Assembly: GCA_002372815.1 (NCBI GenBank) | Contig: DFIR01000073.1 | Span: 1 to 25,261, forward strand | DNA from: Lachnospiraceae bacterium UBA3692 | GTDB taxonomy: Bacteria > Bacillota > Clostridia > Lachnospirales > Lachnospiraceae | Length of the DNA: 25,261 nt | Direction of reading: 5' to 3' | Shown here: positions 14,791 to 22,221 of the stretch, in pieces | Numbering within the stretch: position 1 is the first letter of the stretch | Layout: each line of letters starts with the position of its first letter | Program-made: the position numbers and the translations under genes | The notes under the pieces: model-generated | Databases searched by the model: none | The model's input: the letters and a program-made list of their open reading frames with translations, nothing else | Told to the model about the DNA's origin: nothing

Positions 14791-16709
14791 TTGATTTCTC
14801 CCAGCATACGCTCGAGGATCTCGCCGAATATTCGTGCAGCCTCTCTCGGTTTCGGGCTGTCTGTATACTCCGCGAAAAGCTCTGCGAAGAATTCGTTGCT
14901 GTTTTCAGCAGCATAGATGGAAACATGATCTGTTATAAATTCCTTACGTTCAAAAGCCACGGCATGATTCAGATCTGCGCCGGATAAACCCTGCGCTTTA
15001 TAGCCGGCACGAATCTCCCGCAGCTTCTGATCCGTGAGCCCAAGACGCTCCAGCACTTCATGCTGTACAGCCACACTTGTCCGCGTCACACCAAAGGGCG
15101 TAATCTTCCCGCCGTTTATACCCTTCCTTGTGAGGAGTCCGTCCATCTGGTGCCCGAGCTCGTGCGTTATGATGCTCTCGTACGTGGTTCCATCCGGGTG
15201 GAGTTTCTGCTTTACGTCAAAAGCGTACTCTTTCCTGAGCCTTTCAATATCCTGATAGTGTTTGCTTACTTTGACGGTCCCAGTCAGTGACTCGCTGGAA
15301 GCTATGGCCTTATCCATGGCGGCGTCGTATACCACCTGCTTTGTGTGCTCTGCCAAGACCGGGTATTTTTTCAGCGTCTTCTCGATGCTCTTCGAGATTA
15401 CCCTCTGTCCTTTTTCCGGAAGCTGCTTAATGTCTACAGCAGAAGGATCCGCACGAAGGGCTCCGCTTATAGTCTTCACCGGGTCATCCGGCGCGGCTCT
15501 CCGCGGCGCCGGCGGTCGTTTACCGTCTCCGATCTGCTCGCGGTCGTATCTGCGGACGCGCCCGGTGGAGGCGATCCAGTCCCTCATACGGGCCTGCTCA
15601 TCCTTCACGCGCTTCTTCGCATCCTCGATCAGCTGATCGTCGTGCGTCGCCTTCGCGATCTCGAGGTCGCGCTTCGCCTTCCGGATCTCGCGCTCGTAGG
15701 CCCTCTGGACCTGCGACTGCTCGTACTCCTTCCGGTTCTTCTCCTCGTCCTGCTCCGGGCCGTCCTGCGGGTAGCTGAAGCCCGGTATCATCGGGATCGG
15801 ATGATGCCCGCAGTTGATGCCGAAGAGCCCCGCTGGCTCCCCGTAGGAGCTGTTCGCGATGTTGTCGTAGCGGTGCTTCTTCCCGCCACCGTCGGTGAAC
15901 TCGCCCGGACCGCCTCCCCAGCTAAAAAATTTCCCCTGGTAGGGATAGCAGAGCGGCCTTGCTCCCGGATGGCTGGAGACCTGGAAGACGTCCCCTCCGC
16001 CGAACTCCTGCTGGCGCGTCTGGATGGCCTTCACGTAGGCATTGTGGCTCGTAGTGCGGACGACCATCGCGCTGTAGGCGTCGGGGCTCCAGGCGCGTCC
16101 TGCGCGGTCGTAGAAGCCCATGATGCCCGCGGCGCTCATCTGATCCATCGCCTTCCTGACCGCCCGGACGCGGGTCTCCTGCCCGGTCGTGACCTCGAGG
16201 GACTGCGTCTCGAGGATCTGCTTCGCCTCTTCCAACTGCTCCTCGCTGACGACCTTTATCACCGCCCTCTGGTAGACCTGCCGGGTGCTCTCCAGCATGG
16301 TCTGATTCGTCATGTTCATCTTATCCACAGCCTGGTCCACATAGGCCTGCACCATGTCGCGCATCAGCACAGACGTTGATGCCTCGGTGCCCGGATCCTG
16401 CAGGACGCCCTTCTCCGCCGCCTTCTTCAGCTGCGGGTCGATGTCCATGCAGGCGCGCTCCGCCACCTGCAGGAACGCCTTCCGGATCTCCTCCGGCAGC
16501 TTCCCGGTGTTCTTCGCGATGATCTGCACGCTCTCCTCTGTGAGCGCCCCCATCTCGGAGAGCTTCTTGATCTCCCAGTAGCGGGTCCGCTCCCAGCCCT
16601 TGACCGTGAAGTGCTTCGCGATATTGATCAGGAGCTCGTCCACGATCCTCTGGTAGATGCCCTCGATCGCTTCCGAGATCTCGAGGTAGTCCTTCGGTGT
16701 CATAGCCAT
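14787..16709 (-). CDS. MuF-type minor capsid protein fused to a C-terminal zinc metallopeptidase domain
   Basis: This 640-aa protein follows the portal. Residues ~1-330 match the phage minor capsid protein 2/MuF group, head proteins that can be ejected with the DNA: SSHPGARPLCYPYQGKFF (~240), a Gly-rich segment, and GINCGHHPIPMIPG (~298). A charged coiled-coil linker (EYEQSQVQRAYEREIRKAKR) leads to a second domain (~430-640) with ITHELGHQMD (HExxH near 515) and, about 86 residues after it, NEFFAELFAEY, the third Glu ligand of a gluzincin. Typical members lack this extra ~200 residues. ATG 16709 has AAGGAG upstream; a longer upstream reading is rejected. It is a MuF polymorphic-toxin-like architecture. 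Confidence 0.85.
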   Translation of the reverse strand: MAMTPKDYLEISEAIEGIYQRIVDELLINIAKHFTVKGWERTRYWEIKKLSEMGALTEESVQIIAKNTGKLPEEIRKAFLQVAERACMDIDPQLKKAAEKGVLQDPGTEASTSVLMRDMVQAYVDQAVDKMNMTNQTMLESTRQVYQRAVIKVVSEEQLEEAKQILETQSLEVTTGQETRVRAVRKAMDQMSAAGIMGFYDRAGRAWSPDAYSAMVVRTTSHNAYVKAIQTRQQEFGGGDVFQVSSHPGARPLCYPYQGKFFSWGGGPGEFTDGGGKKHRYDNIANSSYGEPAGLFGINCGHHPIPMIPGFSYPQDGPEQDEEKNRKEYEQSQVQRAYEREIRKAKRDLEIAKATHDDQLIEDAKKRVKDEQARMRDWIASTGRVRRYDREQIGDGKRPPAPRRAAPDDPVKTISGALRADPSAVDIKQLPEKGQRVISKSIEKTLKKYPVLAEHTKQVVYDAAMDKAIASSESLTGTVKVSKHYQDIERLRKEYAFDVKQKLHPDGTTYESIITHELGHQMDGLLTRKGINGGKITPFGVTRTSVAVQHEVLERLGLTDQKLREIRAGYKAQGLSGADLNHAVAFERKEFITDHVSIYAAENSNEFFAELFAEYTDSPKPREAARIFGEILERMLGEIK

Positions 16710-16768
16710 GTCGATCTCCTTGTGGCGCCTGATAACCACTCAAGCGCGCGGCGGCTCCCCTGCGTTTA

Positions 16769-16860
16769 CCGTTCGGAACGGAGTGCAACTCCCAGTTCTC
16801 TCGTGCCGCCTTCCCAGGCTTCGCATAAAAAAATCCGGCCGCGCGGGATGCGCCCGTTTT
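16769..16860 (-). terminator. Probable terminator and hairpins between portal and MuF genes
   Basis: The 230-bp gap between portal and MuF holds, on the minus strand, a GC stem CGGGCGC/GCGGCCG (one mismatch, loop of about 7) followed by TTTTTTT (16827-16860; A- and T-tracts on both sides make it bidirectional). Downstream come two small perfect hairpins that overlap by 2 bases: GGAGT-TGC-ACTCC (16780-16792) and CCGTT-CCG-AACGG (16769-16781). A 20-codon reading frame starting at about 16921 has no good ribosome site and is not called. Confidence 0.55.
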
Positions 16861-16939
16861 TATCCGTCGTTAAGCAGTTTCACCGTGACGCTCCGGGTGC
16901 TCCCCGGGTCTGCGGCTTGCATCTGTGCTCACCGGATTC

Positions 16940-18553
16940 TTACTCGATACCGTTGAAGTCCTGGACGTCAATCTGCGGCATGGTGATCGTGTTCTCCTGC
17001 GCGATCCTCTGCAGCTCCTTCTCGGCGTCCTCCTCGGTCATGTTCTGGCCATACTTCGGATCCGTGAGGAAGGTCTTCTTCGACATGAGGCCGGCGCCGA
17101 CGAGCGTGATCCCTTCGTTTATGTTCGTCTGCCGGTCCTGCGTGATCCCGTCGTCCATTGTCACCTTGATTTCGTAGCCTCCGGCCACAAGGGACGCCAC
17201 GCTCTGGCCGTTCCAGGTGACGTCGTAGAGCTGGGCCACGTCCAGGATCCCCTCGACCACGCGCTCGATCGCCGGCGTGATCTGGTGCTGGAAGTTCTTC
17301 ACGGTCTTGTAGGTCTTCGAGTTCTCACTGACGACCTCCGTGGCCGTCTTCAGGCCCCCGTGGACATCAAAAGAGAACGTCCCCGCAGAAAAGCCCACCT
17401 GCAGGCAGAAGATGTTCAGGAAGGCGTTCAGCGCGGCCACGTGCTCTTCGACGCGTAGCGCGACGCTGTTGTCCTGGATCTTCAGGCTGTCCGGGTCGTC
17501 CGTGCTCAGGGCCTCGTAGGTCTCATCCGTTGCGTCGAAGTAGCGGACCTGTCTCCCGGTCAGCGGATCCGTGACCTGCCGGATCATCCTCGCCGGGACG
17601 ATGATCCTCTTCTTTCCCAGGCGGAACTCCCGGACGAAGCTGTCGAAGCATATGTCGATCGCGTGCAGCGTTTCCATGGCGTTCGCGTAGATCGACACGC
17701 CAAGCGGGCTGTTATCGTCGATATTGTTGGCGGTCGGTGTCCGGAAGTAGGCAAAGAGGGACCGCTCCACATTCAGCGTAGTCTCCTCGTCCAGATACGG
17801 ATAGATCTCCGCCAGCGGGCAGCGGATCCCGAGGATGTCCTGGTTCTCTCCGACGCCGCCCCGCTTCATCTCGGCCTTGTAGAGCTCGTTCCGGATGATG
17901 TAGGTCAGGCCGTTCCAGATGTGCCACTCCAGGAGAGTGTAGTACCAGCCGCCTTTCGCCACCCGGGAGACGAAGATCCCCTCTGTGACCTCCGCGTTAT
18001 CCCAAGCTGTGGGGACGAACTGGTCCGCCATCGCGTAGCCGATCCGGATCCGGCCGCTGTCCGGGATCTCGTTCCCCTCGCGGTCTCTCCGGACCTCGTA
18101 CCACACCTTCAGCGCCTCGCCTCCGAGAGCTGCAGCCTGCTCGACTGCCTCCGCCATCTTCACCTGGAAGGCGTTCTTCCTGAGCACGTCCTGGACGAAC
18201 TCGTTCAGCGGGTCCGGCTCCTGGGCATCCGCGGCGCGGCCGTCCATGCTCACGTCGACCTCGCACTGGTCTGTCCAGACCATCCCGGCCAGCTCCGAGC
18301 AGACGGCCTTTGACAGCTGCGTATAGAAAAGGTTCCGGTGATGGTCAGGATCCGCGATAGTCGGCGCCAGCACGTAATGCCAGGGCTTGTAGAAGCCTCT
18401 ATAGAGACACTTCCAGGGCAGGATCCCGATGTTATAGAACTCGTTGAAGGCCGGAACGCCGCCCAGCTCGAAGATGCTCCTGTATTCCTTGGCGATCCCC
18501 GTCGCCGCTCCTATGCTCTGCATAATGCGTTTTAACCTCTCAAATCCAAACAT
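16940..18553 (-). CDS. Portal protein (SPP1 gp6-like)
   Basis: A 537-aa dodecameric portal subunit, through which DNA enters and leaves the head. It fits the SPP1/A118 portal family in length and in pattern: helical N-terminus, ALGGEALKVWYEVRRD (~145), QFVPTAWDNAEVTEGIF, the YAYFRTP-like AYFRTPTANNIDDNSPLGVSI, then ETLHAIDICFDSFVREF, and the C-terminal helix KTATEVVSENSKTYKTVKNF near 420, which is a hallmark of the group. It starts 10 bases after the TerL stop, with GAGG 8 bases before ATG 18553. Confidence 0.92.
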   Translation of the reverse strand: MFGFERLKRIMQSIGAATGIAKEYRSIFELGGVPAFNEFYNIGILPWKCLYRGFYKPWHYVLAPTIADPDHHRNLFYTQLSKAVCSELAGMVWTDQCEVDVSMDGRAADAQEPDPLNEFVQDVLRKNAFQVKMAEAVEQAAALGGEALKVWYEVRRDREGNEIPDSGRIRIGYAMADQFVPTAWDNAEVTEGIFVSRVAKGGWYYTLLEWHIWNGLTYIIRNELYKAEMKRGGVGENQDILGIRCPLAEIYPYLDEETTLNVERSLFAYFRTPTANNIDDNSPLGVSIYANAMETLHAIDICFDSFVREFRLGKKRIIVPARMIRQVTDPLTGRQVRYFDATDETYEALSTDDPDSLKIQDNSVALRVEEHVAALNAFLNIFCLQVGFSAGTFSFDVHGGLKTATEVVSENSKTYKTVKNFQHQITPAIERVVEGILDVAQLYDVTWNGQSVASLVAGGYEIKVTMDDGITQDRQTNINEGITLVGAGLMSKKTFLTDPKYGQNMTEEDAEKELQRIAQENTITMPQIDVQDFNGIE

Positions 18554-18563
18554 TCTCAGATCC

Positions 18564-19847
18564 TCACCAGATGCCGTACGTCTTGGCGAAGTAGTTGTGC
18601 CCGTACCTCATCTCGTCCATCGCGTGGTTGTAAGCGTCGACCGGGTTCCCGTTATCGTCGACGCAGTAAAGGCCGAGCTCCTTGATCGCCGCCTCCACGC
18701 CGTAGCGAGGATCGTCCACCAGGAAGAAACGGCCGTCGTTCATGCTGCTCTGTAGCTCTTCGATCCCGACCTTTATCCCCTTGCTGGTGCCCTTTATGTC
18801 GTGGCCGTTGTTGTCCGCCGTGGTCGTCGTGATTCCGAGCTTGTCGATCTCAAGCCGGAGCGCCTTGCAGGCCGGGTCGATCATGACGCAGCTCTCGCGC
18901 ATCCCGGCCTTCGACCGCATCGTGGGGATGAAGTCCCCGACGATCCGGCGCGCCTGGTCGCTCATGGCCATCTGGCCGCCGTCGTAGTACCAGTTACCGA
19001 TCCGGAGGAGCCGGTGCCGCCGCTCCTTCGTCATGCAGACGAGGTAGCACCCGATGCTGGTCGCGTCGGTGGCTCCGCCGTCGCCGGCGAAGTACATCTC
19101 GACCGGGATCAGTTCATCCCTGCCCGGGATCTGCCGCAGTATGTGCTTGTTGACGTCGAACATCCAGTAGATCACGCCCTGCGGGATCACGCGCTCGCCG
19201 AGCCAGTCGCGCTTCCAGAGGAATGGGCTCTTCGAGCAGGCGATCCGGATCTCCTCGCGCCGCTTCGGCGTGATGATCGGATTATCCTCGACGGTCCAGT
19301 GCGTGAAGCTGCAGTCCTGAATCTCGAGGACTTCTTTGATCACCGGATCCTGCGGAGGCGGAGGGTTAAGGTCCGCGATATGCCAGCGGTCCTGCGCTGC
19401 GTAGGTACGCCGGAGGCACTCCTGGATCATCGACATGTGCAGGAGATTGATCTCGCAGAAGTAGACGGACCCGAGGCTCATGCCGGTGATCGACTTGTGG
19501 CTGTCAGCTTTCCCGCCGCCCTTCCAGTAGACCTTCCGGATCGTTCCATCCGGCATGTAGATCAGCAGGTGCGCGCCCTCGTCGTCATGGGCGACGCGGC
19601 TGCAGCCCCTGAATGTATGGATCAGGCCGAAGCCATCGCCGTCCATGATCAGGCGATAGGCCTGCTCTGAGCTGTACGCCGTGACGAGGTGATTCGTGTC
19701 GCGGCTGTGGATCAGATGCCGCGCGTAGCGTGCAATCCCCGCCGTGGTCTTCCCGGATCTCGGTGTGCCCTCCAGCCAGTCGATGGTGTGCACGTAGGGC
19801 GCGGCGATCAGGTCGCGCTGCTTCTTTCCCCAGACGATGCCGCTCAT
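18564..19847 (-). CDS. terL: Terminase large subunit (TerL)
   Basis: This 427-aa DNA-packaging motor combines an ATPase and a nuclease. The ATPase shows GTPRSGKTT (27-35, Walker A) and VYFCEINLL with E132 in the Walker B/catalytic position. The RNase H-like nuclease shows D256 in YFAGDGGATDATSIG, D324 in VMIDPAC and D411 in HAMDEMRYG. The organisation matches the SPP1/T4-like PBSX-family terminases. ATG 19847 overlaps the TerS stop (ATGA), with a weak site upstream, so it depends on coupling. All expected catalytic residues are present. Confidence 0.93.
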   Translation of the reverse strand: MSGIVWGKKQRDLIAAPYVHTIDWLEGTPRSGKTTAGIARYARHLIHSRDTNHLVTAYSSEQAYRLIMDGDGFGLIHTFRGCSRVAHDDEGAHLLIYMPDGTIRKVYWKGGGKADSHKSITGMSLGSVYFCEINLLHMSMIQECLRRTYAAQDRWHIADLNPPPPQDPVIKEVLEIQDCSFTHWTVEDNPIITPKRREEIRIACSKSPFLWKRDWLGERVIPQGVIYWMFDVNKHILRQIPGRDELIPVEMYFAGDGGATDATSIGCYLVCMTKERRHRLLRIGNWYYDGGQMAMSDQARRIVGDFIPTMRSKAGMRESCVMIDPACKALRLEIDKLGITTTTADNNGHDIKGTSKGIKVGIEELQSSMNDGRFFLVDDPRYGVEAAIKELGLYCVDDNGNPVDAYNHAMDEMRYGHNYFAKTYGIW

Positions 19848-20329
19848 AAGGCGCCGCCCTTCTCGATCGCCAGGATGGACTCCAGGACGCCGTTCGTCGG
19901 CAGCTGCTGCACTTCGGTCTTATCGCGCCACTGTGCCGGCTTCCGGTTCTTCAGCCAGAAGATCTGCGCGGTGACCTGCGCCGGGTAGTGGATCTGCTTC
20001 GTGGCTTCCACCACCTCTTCGTATTCCCGGACCTTCCGCCCGGTGTCCTCGTCGTAAATTGTCCGCTTGACCTTGATCGGCTCCGTGATCTCGATCGTGT
20101 AGCCGCAAGCGCTCCTGTAAAGGGCGTTTTCCACCACGCGGTCCGCGGCGTCCTTCCCTTCCTTCAGGGCCTCGGCGATCTCTGGAAATCGATCCCGCCA
20201 CGTTTTGATGGTGGTGAGACTGCAGCCCATGTTCTTGGCTATGTCTTTAAGCGTCAGGCCATCGCGTGCCCAGCCCTGGATCCGCAGCAGGCCTTCTTCG
20301 GTCAGCCACTGGTCAAATTTAGCCGCCAC
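19844..20329 (-). CDS. terS: Terminase small subunit (TerS)
   Basis: A 161-aa DNA-recognition subunit. Residues ~24-46 are a helix-turn-helix (GLTLKDIAKNMGCSLTTIKTW), followed by the oligomerisation helix EIAEALKEGKDAADRVVENAL and a beta-hairpin (TEPIKVKRTIYDEDTGRKVREY). The C-terminal AQIFWLKNRKPAQWRDKTEV is the standard TerS ending. GTG 20329 is preferred, with GAGG 8 bases upstream; reading further upstream would cross a terminator-like region. It binds the packaging site and recruits TerL. Confidence 0.88.
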   Translation of the reverse strand: MAAKFDQWLTEEGLLRIQGWARDGLTLKDIAKNMGCSLTTIKTWRDRFPEIAEALKEGKDAADRVVENALYRSACGYTIEITEPIKVKRTIYDEDTGRKVREYEEVVEATKQIHYPAQVTAQIFWLKNRKPAQWRDKTEVQQLPTNGVLESILAIEKGGAL

Positions 20330-20406
20330 GCTTTCGCCTCGCTTTCTTGTAAAAGTAAGCGCCCCCGGAGCACGAAGCCCCGAGAGCGCGTTCAGGAGGA
20401 TCACAA

Positions 20407-20438
20407 GAAAAGCGGCCCGGAAGTCTCCGCGCCGCTTT
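20407..20438 (-). terminator. Strong terminator between the late regulator and terminase genes
   Basis: On the minus strand AAAGCGGC...GCCGCTTTTC forms an 8-bp stem with an inner CGGA-GACT-TCCG hairpin, giving one long structure followed by TTTTC. It lies 18 bp after the regulator stop and 78 bp before the TerS start, separating early/middle from late genes. A second GC-rich stem (about 20358-20390) lies between it and TerS. Confidence 0.82.
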
Positions 20439-20455
20439 GCATCTGATCACGCCTA

Positions 20456-20887
20456 TCAGTGTATCACAGATCCTTTTAACATGTTTAACATGTTCATAGC
20501 CCCGGACCGCCGCATCCTGTACGTGTGCTGCATCGAGTAGTGCAGGTGGTCCGCGATCTCCTTCATGGACCGGCCCCCGAGGTAGTAGGCGTCGAGGATC
20601 GCAGCCTCCCGGCTGTCCTCCAGCCGGTCGATCAGTTCAGACACCTCCAGGATCCGCAGTGCCCGCCGCTTCTGCAGCTCCACGATCTGGCTGTCAAGAT
20701 CCGCGACCTCAGCCATGACCTTCGCCATGCTGTCCTCCGGCGTTGTCTGCACCCGGTCCTTGTCGTAGGTGATGGCAGCCGGGAGCAGGCACGACCGAAG
20801 CTCCTGCCGGCGGAGATCCTTCCGCCAGATCTCGTCGCTGATCCGGCGGGCGGACAGAAGATAATCATACACCTCTTTCAGTTCCAT
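20456..20887 (-). CDS. Sigma-like phage late regulator (DUF1492/ArpU-like)
   Basis: A 143-aa protein with a helical N-terminus (MELKEVYDYLLSARRISDEI) and a C-terminal region-4-like HTH (AAILDAYYLGGRSMKEIADH, ending YSMQHTYRMRRSGAM). This is the pattern of DUF1492/ArpU/RinA-type factors that switch on late genes, and it sits immediately upstream of the terminase genes, as those do. ATG 20887 has AAAGGAG upstream; a longer in-frame reading would overlap the MazG-like gene more deeply and lacks a site. The strong terminator just after it suggests that the late transcript starts downstream. Confidence 0.82.
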   Translation of the reverse strand: MELKEVYDYLLSARRISDEIWRKDLRRQELRSCLLPAAITYDKDRVQTTPEDSMAKVMAEVADLDSQIVELQKRRALRILEVSELIDRLEDSREAAILDAYYLGGRSMKEIADHLHYSMQHTYRMRRSGAMNMLNMLKGSVIH

Positions 20888-21293
20888 CCGCGTCTCCTTT
20901 CTCTGCCGGCTGCCAGAGCACGTGCGACTTACAATCGAAGCAGGGCGCTCTGTCATGCCTGAACCAGTAGCAGTCCGTGCAGCTCCGCTTCTCACTCTCA
21001 GCGAGCCGCTGCAGCCAGCGTTCCTCTTTGGCGTTCTCTCTGCGGACGACATCCCAGAGCGAGATCCGGAGCTTATAGGTCACCATCTCGCTGTAGAGAT
21101 ATACGTCCGTCATCTCTTCGATCAAATTCTCGAGCGCTGCCTGCGCCGTGACCGGCGTCGGGTTCTCCTTCCGGATCACACGGGCCAGCTTCAACACCGC
21201 CTGTGCGAGCTCTGCCGCCTCTTCCGCGAACCCCTCCAGCAGCGCGGGCGTCTGCATCCGGTCTGCGATCAAGTCCGTCTTACTTATCGTCAT
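20865..21293 (-). CDS. MazG-like nucleotide pyrophosphohydrolase with C-terminal zinc motif
   Basis: A 142-aa protein. Residues 24-28 (EEAAE) and 59-63 (EEMTD) form the EExxE...ExxD metal site of all-alpha NTP pyrophosphatases such as MazG, which hydrolyse nucleoside triphosphates; in phages they may manage nucleotide pools or alarmone responses. A second part (~104-121) carries two Cys pairs (CTDCYWFRHDRAPCFDC), a zinc-ribbon-like motif often found as a separate small protein. ATG 21293 has GGAGGAGG upstream and overlaps the preceding gene. The 3' end overlaps the regulator start. Confidence 0.78.
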   Translation of the reverse strand: MTISKTDLIADRMQTPALLEGFAEEAAELAQAVLKLARVIRKENPTPVTAQAALENLIEEMTDVYLYSEMVTYKLRISLWDVVRRENAKEERWLQRLAESEKRSCTDCYWFRHDRAPCFDCKSHVLWQPAEKGDADGTERGV

Positions 21294-21492
21294 CGTCTCC
21301 CTCCTCCACTTCTACACAAACATAGCGCTCGCTGTACTTTATGCCGTTCGTCCCGTGAGCCCGGTGGCTCACGTAGCTCCGGATGCTGTTGACCGATACG
21401 CCGCACCGGCGGGCCAGCTCCGCCACGCTGTCTGCTACGACTTCGGGCAGAAGATACGGAGGCGGCCCGCACTTCATCCAGATCCTCTTCAC
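21280..21492 (-). CDS. Small HTH DNA-binding protein
   Basis: A 70-aa protein with a helix-turn-helix (DSVAELARRCGVSVNSIRSY, about 24-43) and an acidic tail (EEGDDDDK). The likely start is GTG 21492, which overlaps the preceding stop as GTGA; an ATG 15 bases on (21477) with AGAGGATC upstream is the alternative. It is short and lies in the middle region of the operon, so a local regulatory role is plausible but not shown. Confidence 0.72.
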   Translation of the reverse strand: MKRIWMKCGPPPYLLPEVVADSVAELARRCGVSVNSIRSYVSHRAHGTNGIKYSERYVCVEVEEGDDDDK

Positions 21493-21860
21493 GTCCTCGG
21501 CCTCTCTGAATCGTCCAGCCGGATGTCGATCCCGATCGCGTCGAAGAGCTCCTTCCGGAGATCCTCGACCCTGATCTCGCCCTTCCGCCACGTTCCGAGC
21601 TCCTGGTCCACAGCGCCGAAGAGCCGCAGGCACCGCTGACCGCCGAAGCCGAAGATCTTGTGCAGCTGGATCCCGAAGAGGTAATACATAGCGTAGGTCA
21701 TGTTCTTCGCGTCCTCCGAGATCCTGGCTTCCTCGTACTCCTTCCGAAGCCGCCGCTCCTGTTCGCTGCTCGTGCGGTCCACGTAGGCGTAGAGCTCCTT
21801 CATGGACTTCTTCCGGGTCTTCTTCTCAAAGTTCCGTTTAAGACTCCGCATGGTGCTCAT
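21489..21860 (-). CDS. Conserved-looking phage protein of unknown function
   Basis: A 123-aa, strongly charged and helical protein (LKRNFEKKTRKKSMKELYAY at the start; EQERRLRKEYEEARISEDAK). The middle has an aromatic patch (MTYAMYYLFGIQLHKIFGFG), and the C-terminus is DIRLDDSERPRT. GAGAGGAG lies 7 bases before ATG 21860, which overlaps the preceding tiny frame as ATGA. I do not recognise a domain. It belongs to the run of small coupled middle genes. Confidence 0.75.
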   Translation of the reverse strand: MSTMRSLKRNFEKKTRKKSMKELYAYVDRTSSEQERRLRKEYEEARISEDAKNMTYAMYYLFGIQLHKIFGFGGQRCLRLFGAVDQELGTWRKGEIRVEDLRKELFDAIGIDIRLDDSERPRT

Positions 21861-21922
21861 TTCCCGCTCCTCTCTTTTAAGGCGGCCAGAAGAGCCGCCT
21901 ATCTGCTGATTAGATCGCTCAT
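21857..21922 (-). pseudogene. 22-codon coupled gene interrupted by an in-frame amber (TAG) codon
   Basis: The frame reads MSDLISR, TAG, AALLAALKERSGK, TGA. It begins in an ATGA overlap with the zinc-motif gene upstream and ends in an ATGA overlap with the gene downstream, as expected of a real gene in a tightly packed operon. The motif DLISRQAAL is recurrent in small Clostridial phage and plasmid proteins as I recall, so TAG stands where CAG (Gln) would be. Either a nonsense mutation inactivated it, or amber is read through. A hairpin AGGCGGC/GCCGCCT (21880-21900) lies inside. Confidence 0.6.
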
Positions 21923-22221
21923 TCTTCCTGCCTTTCCGTATTGACTAAAACCTTGACTAATCCGTGACTTTTGTTGACTAAGTTGTCAATGCACCTCTGG
22001 CATATCCAAAGGCTGTGCCTGTGAGCCTGCAAGGTGTCGCATATCTTCCCCTTCTTTCTGGCACTTTCATAATTCCTTGTCACGTACTCAAATGCTATCT
22101 TTGCACCCGTGCCGTGGCAGATGGAGCAAACGCAGTTATCCTGCTCGAGTTTGCAAAAGAGAAAATCATTATGCGTTCGTTTAAATTCTGCCCCGTATTT
22201 GTCTACGCCCTGCTCGGTCAT
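21919..22221 (-). CDS. Small zinc-finger protein of unknown function
   Basis: A 100-aa protein with two Cys pairs: CSICHGTGAK (about 32-41) and WICQRCIDNL (about 73-82). The first, CxxC followed by HGTG, resembles DnaJ-type zinc units, the second a ribbon. Together they probably bind one zinc. ATG 22221 overlaps the helicase stop (ATGA) with AAAGGAG upstream. Function is not recognised; its place beside helicase and nuclease genes suggests DNA metabolism. Confidence 0.72.
   Translation of the reverse strand: MTEQGVDKYGAEFKRTHNDFLFCKLEQDNCVCSICHGTGAKIAFEYVTRNYESARKKGKICDTLQAHRHSLWICQRCIDNLVNKSHGLVKVLVNTERQEE

Noticed and set aside
16860..16925. A 20-codon gene after the portal gene
   Set aside because: The frame has no convincing ribosome site and is too short to judge; the region is better explained by a terminator and hairpins.
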